From the IMG/VR virus record IMGVR_UViG_3300027708_000291, positions 1-24,203 of that record: a stretch of DNA of 24,203 nt, one strand, 5' to 3'. The DNA is from a virus. The notes beneath the pieces are model-generated. The model was not told the DNA's origin. It saw nothing but the letters and a program-made list of their open reading frames with translations, and made no database searches. Both the position numbers and the translations under genes were made by a program. Positions 15,230-22,495 of this stretch are shown here, in pieces; the stretch's first letter is position 1; each line of letters opens with the position of its first letter.

Positions 15230-16353
15230 TCAGAACCTCCATCTAAGGCTGGGCATTGAACCCAGATGCAGCCACCCCAATCAGCGACACGCATATGATG
15301 ATAATGACCCGTCACCAAAATGTCAGCATCACCCACCGGCTGCTTCCCACCCGCAGCCCGCTCATACCAGCGACGCAACTTCGCTTCCGCCGTCCCCGAC
15401 TCACGAGCCACATGCCCATGCGTCACCCCAACAATCCAACCCGCCGCCATCGCCGTCACCGTCAAATGATCCGGCGGAATCACGATCTTCACATGACCAA
15501 ACGTGTCCGGGTTCACCGCAAGGATCTCCGCGACCTGCTCGACAACAGCCAAATCATCATTATCACCAAACGACGTATACGCCTTACCTGATCGGCCACG
15601 ATTCTCACCATGATTACCACCGACCGCTAACACGATCACCTCATCAAACAGGCGCGACCATCGCATCAACGCATCACGCAACAATCGTCGCGTCACCTTC
15701 ATCTGTTCACGACGATCCAATTCGACACCGAAAGTTTGCATCGCATAAAACCCGACACACCCTTCAACCGAATCGCCGGTCCACTCCACCATCAACGTCC
15801 CCAACGGGCGACCCAGTTTACGCAGATCACGCACCCGACGTTCCACATCAATGATCGCCTGCTGAATCCGTAACACCGTCCCCCGCAACCCATCACCATC
15901 AGGTTTACCGATCTGCCAATCACCTAAGACCACATGGAACACGCCCTCACCCATCGGCGCGGGCTTCGCGGGTTTTGCTTTCAACACATCCGCGAGCAAC
16001 TTCTCCACATCAATATCAGGACCGACATCACCCTTACGTCGAACGACTCGTGCTTTCCATTGACGCATCCGAAGGATCGCACCCTCAGGACCGGGAGCAT
16101 CCCACGCATTAAACAATACCGGCTCAACGACAGCGAACTTGTCAGGATCAAGATCCCACACCGCTAACACATGCGACCAGTCAGGATGAGCATCACCAGC
16201 CGCAGCCGATGTCGTCAGTGTCCCCTCATCACCCTTCCACTCCACACCCGGTCGCCACATCGCATCACGATCACGACGCGGCGTAACATTAGCCGACTCT
16301 CCCTCGACAGGGGCAAGCAAATCATCTAACGCATCATCAATGCTCATGGACAT
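15133..16353 (-). CDS. Metallophosphoesterase (calcineurin-like)
   Basis: A 406 aa protein. Residues about 138-375 carry the ordered metallophosphoesterase motifs: GDWQIG (D145, Q147 at the usual DxH position), GDSVEG (D194), GGNHGENRG (N247, H248), THGH (H312, H314) and TGHYHH (H350, H352). These would bind two metal ions and hydrolyse phosphodiesters or phosphomonoesters. The substrate is unknown; nuclease activity is plausible. Gln in place of the first-motif His is a variation seen in some members. Residues 1-130 are a family-specific N-terminus opening MSMSIDDALDDLL. The ATG at 16353 has GGGA five bases upstream; the in-frame ATG at 16347 forms an ATGA junction with the HTH gene and is an alternative. 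Confidence 0.87.
   Translation of the reverse strand: MSMSIDDALDDLLAPVEGESANVTPRRDRDAMWRPGVEWKGDEGTLTTSAAAGDAHPDWSHVLAVWDLDPDKFAVVEPVLFNAWDAPGPEGAILRMRQWKARVVRRKGDVGPDIDVEKLLADVLKAKPAKPAPMGEGVFHVVLGDWQIGKPDGDGLRGTVLRIQQAIIDVERRVRDLRKLGRPLGTLMVEWTGDSVEGCVGFYAMQTFGVELDRREQMKVTRRLLRDALMRWSRLFDEVIVLAVGGNHGENRGRSGKAYTSFGDNDDLAVVEQVAEILAVNPDTFGHVKIVIPPDHLTVTAMAAGWIVGVTHGHVARESGTAEAKLRRWYERAAGGKQPVGDADILVTGHYHHMRVADWGGCIWVQCPALDGGSEWWKQTRGESSMPGVLTFASYPQVRLADLMIL
15236..15240 (-). promoter_or_regulatory. Ribosome binding site of the GP88-like gene inside the preceding gene
   Basis: GGAGG on the minus strand, six bases before the ATG at 15229. It is embedded in codons for DGGSEWW of the metallophosphoesterase, and supports the long 97-base overlap. 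Confidence 0.65.
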
Positions 16354-16619
16354 TTACATCCCGCCGATGGTCGAGCCAGACGACGACGATGACGTTGCAC
16401 CGACTGTTGAGACACCGGATAGCCAACCTCAGTCAACTTGTCAGCGATCAACGATCCCGGTTTACGAGTCTCATCAATCAGAGCCCGCAACCGTTCGGCT
16501 GTCTCGTCAGGAACGGTTTGCATGATCTTAAAGATGGGACACAAGTTACCGTTATGCTGAAGATAATCTGGTGAGGATGCGATCTCTTCTAACGCATCGT
16601 CAAGAGTTTTTGCAGACAT
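16344..16619 (-). CDS. Small HTH-type DNA-binding protein
   Basis: A 91 aa protein. Residues about 52-80 (RKPGSLIADKLTEVGYPVSQ, then QSVQRHRRR) form a helix-turn-helix-like unit of the type found in small actinophage proteins that end in an RHRR plus Cys-rich tail (here GCKCP). A central C27 is also common in that group. These genes often stand directly upstream of the metallophosphoesterase, as here, so the pair is probably functionally linked. It could regulate the module or bind phage DNA; the target is unknown. Its N-terminus (SAKTLDDALEEI) resembles that of the metallophosphoesterase. The start ATG at 16619 lacks a close Shine-Dalgarno. Confidence 0.72.
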   Translation of the reverse strand: MSAKTLDDALEEIASSPDYLQHNGNLCPIFKIMQTVPDETAERLRALIDETRKPGSLIADKLTEVGYPVSQQSVQRHRRRLARPSAGCKCP

Positions 16620-16635
16620 AAGAGTGTGAAACCTT

Positions 16636-16785
16636 TCATGGAGATTGGTTCATCGCTTTACATCGGGAACAACGAATCTGCCACGGTCGCGTCACGAGCA
16701 GCGCAATCACACGAGCACACCGCCAACACCGTGGAGTTTCGTCAGACAAAACTGTCCGACCATACGGGTCACGATCATCGGTCAT
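16636..16785 (-). CDS. Com-like zinc-ribbon protein, 49 aa
   Basis: A very short gene starting at an ATG (16785) that overlaps the previous stop as ATGA and ending at TGA 16636-16638. It has C20-x2-C23 and C39-x2-C42 in the contexts RCWRCARVI and IRCSRCKAMN. This is the layout of the Com family of phage zinc proteins (two Cys pairs about 15 residues apart, ending C-x-R-C-x-x-x-N). In phage Mu, Com binds mom mRNA and activates its translation. An RNA- or DNA-binding regulatory role here is an inference from that family. It fills most of the space between the 76 aa zinc protein and the HTH gene. Confidence 0.78.
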   Translation of the reverse strand: MTDDRDPYGRTVLSDETPRCWRCARVIALLVTRPWQIRCSRCKAMNQSP

Positions 16786-17012
16786 GGATCAACCTCATCA
16801 CCACATGTCTTACAAAATGATTGCTCCGCTCCCATCGTCGCTACCACAAGCCGATCCATGTGGACACATTCCATCGGTGGTTCCCATTCAGGATCCTCCG
16901 CGTCACGAGAAGAATCCAACGCTTTCTTCAATAATCCATGCGTAGCGATCAATGAACGGATCGCACCATCCATCGCCTGATACGCAAGCAACGCCACCTC
17001 ACGATCATTCAT
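16782..17012 (-). CDS. Small putative zinc-binding protein
   Basis: A 76 aa protein. The N-terminal half (residues 1-40) is helical. The C-terminal half has C49-x-H51 and C67-x2-C70 (MECVHMDRLVVATMGAEQ, then FCKTCGDEVD), a plausible single zinc site. Similar short proteins with a CxH...CxxC tail and the VxxTTMG-like segment occur in actinophages. The function is unknown to me. The start overlaps the tail terminator stop (ATGA) and the stop overlaps the Com-like start (ATGA), so it is embedded in the operon and begins the non-structural module. Confidence 0.7.
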   Translation of the reverse strand: MNDREVALLAYQAMDGAIRSLIATHGLLKKALDSSRDAEDPEWEPPMECVHMDRLVVATMGAEQSFCKTCGDEVDP

Positions 17013-17410
17013 AACGCAACCTGCACATTAAAATTAGTCGACACTAAGGGACGATGCTCCACATCAGCACCCATCGGCGACACGCTCCCGTTAGGTTCGA
17101 CCCGTAACACACGAACCCCGGACAGGGTTTGATCAGTCACCGCCGCGAGTAGTAGCCGAATATTGTTCACAGCATCACGAGCCGTCGGATAATCATCACG
17201 ACTGGCCCGCGCAATGATCATGATGCTCGGTTGATCAATCTGGATCCCCCCCGCACCCATCCCGAACCGGGGAGCCAACCCGGAATCTTCCATGATCGTC
17301 ACGCACACGTCAGGCTTATCGGGCAAGATGCCGAGGAACAGGTCAACACCGAGGGTCCATGATGTTTGAGCATCAACATAATCACCCAAGGATTCCAATA
17401 CCGTCGCCAT
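17009..17410 (-). CDS. Tail terminator protein
   Basis: A 133 aa protein in the usual place for the siphophage tail terminator, directly after the gp10-like neck gene. Pattern: ESLGDYVDAQTSW near the start, LGILPDKPDVCVTIMEDSG (about 27-45), then SIMIIARASRDDYPTARDAV and a final strand STNFNVQVAL. This matches the alternating alpha/beta layout of terminator proteins annotated as minor capsid protein. It would cap the tail tube and join it to the head. The ATG at 17410 (TGATG junction, GGGGG six bases upstream) is preferred to the GTG one codon earlier. Confidence 0.78.
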   Translation of the reverse strand: MATVLESLGDYVDAQTSWTLGVDLFLGILPDKPDVCVTIMEDSGLAPRFGMGAGGIQIDQPSIMIIARASRDDYPTARDAVNNIRLLLAAVTDQTLSGVRVLRVEPNGSVSPMGADVEHRPLVSTNFNVQVAL

Positions 17411-17799
17411 CACATACCCCCTAGTTCGCTACGGAACATGTGTTCCACTCGGGCTGCAAGACGATCACCCATGCCCTGCGCTTGCCTGTCGACAGGTTTC
17501 TTCAAATAGCCTGACGTGGTGGGGGGAGCATGGCGCATCGGAATATCGTGAACGTATTGCGCGTAAGGTGCTGCAGATCCGCCGTAATAGATTTCAACCA
17601 TGATCCCACTACCCGTACGTCGTGGGGCTTTCACCGACCCTGAGCCTTTCAAATAGCCATCACGCACGGGTGTCAATTCCTGCGATACGAGGAACGCTTC
17701 ATTCGCTTCCTCCCATAAGGCCGCTTCCATGTAACGATTCACATCACGACCCGACCCCTGAATCAGATTCATCAGTTGATTCCAACCCTGCAAATCCAT
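17410..17799 (-). CDS. HK97 gp10-like neck protein
   Basis: A 129 aa protein of the HK97 gp10 type, between head stopper and tail terminator. It has a helical N-terminus (MEAALWEEANEAFLVSQ) followed by LTPVRDGYLKGSGSVKAP, the hallmark segment of the family (TPVxxGxLxxS). Then come YYGGSAAPYAQYVHDI and RHAPPTTSGYLKKPVD before a final helix. It is a head-tail joining protein. The ATG at 17799 forms TGATG with the previous stop and has GGTGG six bases upstream; a GTG at 17802 is the alternative. Confidence 0.87.
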   Translation of the reverse strand: MDLQGWNQLMNLIQGSGRDVNRYMEAALWEEANEAFLVSQELTPVRDGYLKGSGSVKAPRRTGSGIMVEIYYGGSAAPYAQYVHDIPMRHAPPTTSGYLKKPVDRQAQGMGDRLAARVEHMFRSELGGM

Positions 17800-18137
17800 C
17801 ACTGACCACCGAACCCGATCACCGAATGATGTGGCCCATCCTCATCATTAACCGTCGTAAACGATGTGATCGTCACATCCTGCCCATCGGGTAAAGTCAT
17901 CCGATAATCATCAGTTACCTCATCGGCAACCCCATACACGATGGCTCGACCCGCTTCAATCACCTCGCGACCCTTCGAGTCTCGAACCACCCGAGACCCC
18001 CACACCAGACGAGCCCGATACTGTGTCCCCGTGGAGGAGAACGTACGTTTGCCATACTTGTCCACGGATGCTTGCGGATACACCGTCACGGTGTCCTGCA
18101 TCAACTCTTCAAAATCTGCATCGACAGCCATGATCAC
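17799..18137 (-). CDS. Head closure / stopper protein
   Basis: A 112 aa beta-rich protein in the position of the head-closure (stopper) protein. VTVYPQASVDKYGKRTF is followed by YRARLVWG and the segment DEVTDDYRMTLPDGQDVTI, as in SPP1 gp16-like and HK97 gp7-like stoppers. It would seal the portal channel after DNA packaging and bind the tail. The start is uncertain: the GTG at 18137 (GTGA overlap) or the ATG at 18131; neither has a strong Shine-Dalgarno. Confidence 0.8.
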   Translation of the reverse strand: MIMAVDADFEELMQDTVTVYPQASVDKYGKRTFSSTGTQYRARLVWGSRVVRDSKGREVIEAGRAIVYGVADEVTDDYRMTLPDGQDVTITSFTTVNDEDGPHHSVIGFGGQ

Positions 18138-18883
18138 TGCCCCGGATTATCATGCAGCCCGATAAAGAATTCGCCGTTCGGGTAGAGCACGCCACGGTTC
18201 GCCAAACTTGCGAGGGCTTGCGGATTGGCTTTGGGGAATGGTGGTTCACGTCGACTCGCGAGTTCAAGGAATCGTTCGGCGAGCCCCAAGTATTGTTGTG
18301 ACTTATTGGAGTAGGACCGTGAGATGCTCATGTCGCCCACCGATTTAGATGTGCTATCAGCGAGGCGAGCGAATTGTCCAGCCAATGCGTAACATGCATC
18401 ATGAGCAGCCTGATACACCGACCCGTTCGTTTCGGACAGGTGGAAAGCGATCTCGGCATCGGACAGGTAATAGTCGGTACTGTCAGTGTCATGGATCAGA
18501 TAACGCACCGTGTCGAGGGGACGCAGGGAGGGATCACCGGAGTAGGAGAATGTTCCTTTGCCTGATCCGCTAACGGTCAGGGTCATGTACCCATCGTTCG
18601 GGGCGGTAAGGTTCCGCGAGCCGAGAGTGACAACGAATTGAGCGAAATAGTTACCAGCGGTCAGGAGTGCCGCGTCACCAGCCGACCATGTGTAGGTGAC
18701 GATTCCTGCTGTTGCTGGTGAGGAGATTGTTGCCGAGGTTGAGATGAGCGTGGTCATGGTCGCGGGAGCATACACGCGGAAACTAGCGGTGCCGCCAGTC
18801 AAGTCGACAGCAGCACCATCAACGGTGATGGTTCGGGTGATGATAGGTAGACGGTCGCCTACCCCAATCGTAATGTCGCTCAC
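18134..18883 (-). CDS. Head-tail adaptor with an extra N-terminal BppU/Ig-like domain
   Basis: A 249 aa protein in two parts. Residues about 1-106 look like a beta-sandwich of the BppU N-terminal type: VGDRLPIITRTITVDGAAVD, TASFRVY, GIVTYTWSAGDAALLTAGNY, then FVVTL. After SGSGKG, residues about 112-249 match actinophage adaptor proteins: YSGDPSLRPLDTVRYLIHDTD, YLSDAEIAFHL, AACYALA-like helices (ACYALAGQFARLAD), VGDMSISRSYSNKSQQY. Adaptors normally begin near this YSGDP segment, so the N-terminal domain appears to be an added fusion. It would form the ring below the portal and could display the extra domain at the neck. The GTG start has GGAGG seven bases upstream and a GTGA overlap. Confidence 0.8.
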   Translation of the reverse strand: MSDITIGVGDRLPIITRTITVDGAAVDLTGGTASFRVYAPATMTTLISTSATISSPATAGIVTYTWSAGDAALLTAGNYFAQFVVTLGSRNLTAPNDGYMTLTVSGSGKGTFSYSGDPSLRPLDTVRYLIHDTDSTDYYLSDAEIAFHLSETNGSVYQAAHDACYALAGQFARLADSTSKSVGDMSISRSYSNKSQQYLGLAERFLELASRREPPFPKANPQALASLANRGVLYPNGEFFIGLHDNPGQ

Positions 18884-21546
18884 TTATGAACCTCCACTTT
18901 ATTAGCACTACCTTTAGGGTAGACGCTTCCAGCGCCTTGCGACACTTCGGCGCGTCCTGTATTTCCTGATGCTTGACTGCTCCCTTTCGCCCCGGCAACG
19001 CTCATCCCGGCTCCTATCCCTGCCGCATGCACAGGCGGTGGAGTTGCGAGGATCACATCCACGAATAGGGATTCGCTGAGGGTGAGTGTTGCGCTGAATG
19101 TGCGCGTGCGAGTCGTTGCCCGATTCAGAGCCTCAGTCAAGGTGACTGTATCGGCGAGCGAACGTAGCCGCGCCGTGTTCCGTGTCAATCCGTCAGTCAG
19201 GGTGAGCGTATCCGCCGTGGAGCGGAGTCGTACCTGAGTGGCTGTGATCGTTTCGGCGAGTGTCAGCGTCTCTACCGGAGCGAGAGTGACAGTCAGGGAT
19301 CGCGCTAGTGAATCGGCAGTCGTGATTGTGTCCACGACTGTCCGAGGTCGCGTAGCGTTGCGCGTTACAGTGTCAGACAGGGCGAGCGTGTCACTGATCG
19401 CCCGAGCATCTCCAAGTGGAGAACTGATCGTGTCAGATAGTGCAAGCGTATCCGTAACAGTTCGAGTGCAGGCGCTAGAGCGCGTCAACGAGTCAGTCGC
19501 CGTTACCGTATCGCTTAAGGATTGAGTCGTAACGAGAACCCGAGCCACGGTGTCAGTCAATGTCAGCGAGTCACTTACCGTCTTTACGCCTTGCGCGTAA
19601 ACACCAGCCACCGTATCGCTTAACGTGAGCGCATCAGCAATGCTGCGCGATAATGCTCCCCCCGCAATCGTAGTGTCGGATGTAGTCAGCGAATCAGAGA
19701 CGGAACGAGCGAGCGTCACCCCTGCCGCTGTTTTAGAGGGCAGGATGCTGGCCGAAAACGCTGAGTAGTTACTCCACGATGCGCCTACGCTGTCACCGGA
19801 GAACCATGATCCCAGAGTGCTTGACTGTTCCAGCAATGTACCGTCGGCCCACATCGCCATTCCGACTGGATACACGCTAGAGGGATCAACAAGATCATGG
19901 GTACATCCGACGTAATACGTTCCGGCTGGAGCAGTCGCGGTGAAAGAGACTCGCGTCCAGACCGTATTGGAAATATCGAAATCAGCACTCTGAGACGTGG
20001 AGTAGTTTATGTTAAAAATGCTGCGCCAGAAGATACGCAGATGCGCCTTCATTCCCGTTCGATCCGCTTTCAAATACACGCTGTACGTGTACGGTAAACC
20101 TTCCGAGGCAGGCCCGTAAGTAGGACTAGCCGTTGAGTTGACAGCCTGTTTTGGCCCTCCCGAAACCCCGAAACCGGCCCCGGTCGTTGAATGCTTGATC
20201 GAACTTGTGCCCGACCATGACACGCTCGTGTCTAACGTCAATGTGCCGTTCGTTGGATTGTTGAAGTAGTTACTTGCCGATGTCGCGTCGGGATCAGCGA
20301 TGAGGTTGACGCGAGTCGTGGCCGCCGCCGCTGACGTGGAAATGGTTTGACCCGCACCAACATTGGCGATGGGGCCAGCGCCGGGTAACGCATACGCTCC
20401 GCCTGAGCCTTGCCACAAACCAACCCCGTCAACATATACCGCGTCGCTAGTATTTCCTGTTCCCCACAGAATGAACGGTTGGACGGCAGTTGCCTCCGCA
20501 GGAGGAATCGCGCTTGCGCTGATGCGCCGCCATTCAGTTGTTGACATAGGCAATCCCGACACCGGCTGTGTGACGGATGATCCGATAGATGTGCCGTTAG
20601 CGCGATACCAATAGAACCCGACACTTGCGTATCGTGTTCCAACACTGCTGCGAACATGCGCCACCATCGTGTAAGGAATTCCAGCGGTGATGGGGGTCGT
20701 CGCTGGAGAAGTACCGCCGTTGGTTCTGATCTGCGCTGAGCCAGCGCCCGTGAAAGTGACGAGGAGACTATTGGTGCCGTACAGTGCTTGCGCGGAAGAT
20801 AAGGCAACGGTCGTGTTGGAGTTATTAGTCCAAGCACTAGCGTCGGTTTCCATGCTCGCTTGATTAGCGGTCAAAATGTTGCCTGTTGCATCGCCGCCAC
20901 CCGCTCCAGCCCATGCGCCACCGGCGGAGTCCCCATCAAAATATGCACCACCGCCGTAGGTGGATCGTTCAATCAGTACCCCGTCAATGTAGCCAGCATC
21001 GGTCGCGGCCCCGGTAGTTATCATAGCGATATACGTTGTGCAGTACGCGGTATTTTGAGGCGCAAAATATGTACCGCCAATGCGAGTCCAACTTGACGAA
21101 CTAACTGTTGTGATCGGCGTGTTGTAGTTTACGAGGTTTTTGCCTTGAGCATCGTAAAAGTAAACGATGATGTACCACTGTCGAGTTCCGACATCGTTGC
21201 GGATGTAACAACTGGCTGTGTAGTACTGGTTACCGCCTTGCGGTAGGTTCCAGTTTCCTACGATCCCCAGACCGGTAGTGGTGTTTCCAGCCACCACATA
21301 ACATGACGCTGAGCCAGTAACTGCTTGAGTCGTGGATCGGCTCGGCGACGCATTGTTATAGGTTGACCAACCTGACAGGTCATACTCAAACGACGGATTC
21401 CAGCAATAGTTGATTCGCGCATCCTGCGCCACCAACGAGTCATACGCAGTCAAGCCACGCGACTGAGCAGCGAACGTGGACGGTTGAGGAACAGCACCAA
21501 ATGGAGGAACGAGTGCTACTGGCACCGTTCCTAACGAGGCAGGCAT
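18880..21546 (-). CDS. Large adhesin-like structural protein with three sugar-binding-like domains and 20-residue repeats
   Basis: An 888 aa protein. Residues about 45-206, 222-390 and 410-595 are three galactose-binding-like (CBM 4/9-type) domains: openings such as YCWNPSFEYDLSGW, closings YIDGVLIERS, YVDGVGLWQG and WADGTLLEQS. Two are followed by YFDGDSAGGAW or WFSGDSVGASW. Residues 613-833 are eleven repeats of about 20 residues of the type RSxSDTLTLSDTV. A Gly/Ser/Ala tail ends in VEVHK. The composition is that of a fibre or spike with a glycan-binding head. The gene lies between the major capsid gene and the adaptor, not among tail genes, so a head or neck fibre is the inference. A minor tail protein displaced in gene order is the alternative. 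Start by coupling to the preceding stop. Confidence 0.72.
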   Translation of the reverse strand: MPASLGTVPVALVPPFGAVPQPSTFAAQSRGLTAYDSLVAQDARINYCWNPSFEYDLSGWSTYNNASPSRSTTQAVTGSASCYVVAGNTTTGLGIVGNWNLPQGGNQYYTASCYIRNDVGTRQWYIIVYFYDAQGKNLVNYNTPITTVSSSSWTRIGGTYFAPQNTAYCTTYIAMITTGAATDAGYIDGVLIERSTYGGGAYFDGDSAGGAWAGAGGGDATGNILTANQASMETDASAWTNNSNTTVALSSAQALYGTNSLLVTFTGAGSAQIRTNGGTSPATTPITAGIPYTMVAHVRSSVGTRYASVGFYWYRANGTSIGSSVTQPVSGLPMSTTEWRRISASAIPPAEATAVQPFILWGTGNTSDAVYVDGVGLWQGSGGAYALPGAGPIANVGAGQTISTSAAAATTRVNLIADPDATSASNYFNNPTNGTLTLDTSVSWSGTSSIKHSTTGAGFGVSGGPKQAVNSTASPTYGPASEGLPYTYSVYLKADRTGMKAHLRIFWRSIFNINYSTSQSADFDISNTVWTRVSFTATAPAGTYYVGCTHDLVDPSSVYPVGMAMWADGTLLEQSSTLGSWFSGDSVGASWSNYSAFSASILPSKTAAGVTLARSVSDSLTTSDTTIAGGALSRSIADALTLSDTVAGVYAQGVKTVSDSLTLTDTVARVLVTTQSLSDTVTATDSLTRSSACTRTVTDTLALSDTISSPLGDARAISDTLALSDTVTRNATRPRTVVDTITTADSLARSLTVTLAPVETLTLAETITATQVRLRSTADTLTLTDGLTRNTARLRSLADTVTLTEALNRATTRTRTFSATLTLSESLFVDVILATPPPVHAAGIGAGMSVAGAKGSSQASGNTGRAEVSQGAGSVYPKGSANKVEVHK
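19048..19710 (-). repeat. Eleven tandem 20-residue (about 60-base) coding repeats
   Basis: Encodes residues 613-833 of the 888 aa protein. Units start with R-S/T, followed by SDTLTLSDTV-like cores; the seventh, eighth and eleventh are diverged. Ten units are 20 residues and one is 21. The strict period and Thr/Ser/Asp/Leu content suggest a regular beta stalk. Confidence 0.85.
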
Positions 21547-21549
21547 CGG

Positions 21550-22086
21550 CTATGCCAGCGTAGACATGTTCTCCACCAATAGATGGTGGCAGGTGATCGT
21601 GTTCGATGCGGAGGCCGTACCCCACTGCGCTCCGATCACCAGAGACTTCGCCGTGGTCGTATCCACCGTTACGGCAGCGTTCGTAGTCTGCGGTAGGGGT
21701 AGATGCGTTACTGCCGCAACTGTCGTACCAATATCAAGCCATCCATGACCGAACACGGAGCCGGATGTACCCGTAGCGCGTACCGTGAACACGTACTCTA
21801 AATGCCACGGCATATTCGTGACCGACGAGGCGGTAGTAATCGCTGACGATACGACGATGGCCGTACCACCGACGCCGCCATAGTAGACGCCAAACAGTAG
21901 GGTTGGAGTCGTAGTGGTAGAGAACACGCCATGTGCGGTGATACGAAACGATGAACCAACCGTCAACAGGCCAGCCGGGATCGTGTAATCAGGAACAGGG
22001 GAGATCGCCGTCAACGTCGTAGAGTTCGCCAACGCCGTACCCGGCCCATACACCGGGAAGTTCACAAGCGAGTCGTAACCGGGCAT
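21550..22086 (-). CDS. Structural beta protein, possible receptor-binding or head-decoration protein
   Basis: A 178 aa, Thr/Ala/Val/Gly-rich beta protein without charged clusters. Strands such as GSSFRITAHGVFSTTTTPTL, LLFGVYYGGVGGTAIVV and PWHLEYVFTVRATG are typical of jellyroll domains in phage virion proteins (TIPAGLLTVGSSFRITAHG is a recurring phage pattern). No membrane segment or enzyme motif. It has a strong AAGGAG seven bases before the ATG at 22086, so expression should be high. It lies in the adhesin-like block between capsid and connectors, three bases before the 888 aa gene. Confidence 0.65.
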   Translation of the reverse strand: MPGYDSLVNFPVYGPGTALANSTTLTAISPVPDYTIPAGLLTVGSSFRITAHGVFSTTTTPTLLFGVYYGGVGGTAIVVSSAITTASSVTNMPWHLEYVFTVRATGTSGSVFGHGWLDIGTTVAAVTHLPLPQTTNAAVTVDTTTAKSLVIGAQWGTASASNTITCHHLLVENMSTLA

Positions 22087-22097
22087 CGTGAATCTCC

Positions 22098-22487
22098 TTA
22101 CGAAAGAGTGATCGTGTGCGTGATCGTGAGCGTGTCACCCGACGCCGACAGGGTAGCGGTTGGGGACAATGCTGTCTCATACACCATCGTTCCAGCACTA
22201 GAGGCGGTGAACAAACCGATCTTCGCCACCGTCACCGGCAACGAATCTGAACCGTTCGCCGTGAACGTTTTAGTCAACGTCAATACTGATGTGCCCGCCG
22301 TGTGCGCATACGTTGCCAGAGCGCGAACCAAACCACCGCTCGCGGTCGCAATCTCACCCGTCAACGTCGTATCAGCAGGAGCAGGTGTGGTCGTGTTCGC
22401 AGTCAACGCCAGATACTGCGCCGTTGCAGTGCCACCAGCACCAGCGATCTGAGCGGCCACAAAATCTTTCCCAGCATTCGTAATCAT
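22098..22487 (-). CDS. Tail-fibre-like small structural protein
   Basis: A 129 aa protein opening MITNAGKDFVAAQIAG, a start seen in small fibre-like or minor structural proteins of actinophages. It continues with YLALTANTTTPAPADTTLTG, LVRALATYAHTAGTS, LTKTFTANGSD, and a C-terminal beta strand TLTITHTITLS. It is probably a virion surface component. The start is an ATG at 22487 with AGGA about six bases upstream, overlapping the previous stop. Homologues I recall lie near fibre genes; here it sits in the head module. Confidence 0.68.
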   Translation of the reverse strand: MITNAGKDFVAAQIAGAGGTATAQYLALTANTTTPAPADTTLTGEIATASGGLVRALATYAHTAGTSVLTLTKTFTANGSDSLPVTVAKIGLFTASSAGTMVYETALSPTATLSASGDTLTITHTITLS

Positions 22488-22495
22488 TAGTTGTC

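Noticed and set aside
16589-16639. Tiny frame starting at the ATG overlapping the Com-like stop
   Set aside because: It ends after about 16 codons inside the HTH gene and is out of frame with it; no sign of a function beyond possible coupling.
19048-19710. Possible CRISPR array or tandem DNA repeat
   Set aside because: The 60-base periodicity lies in a continuous reading frame, is conserved at protein rather than DNA level, and has no repeat-spacer structure.
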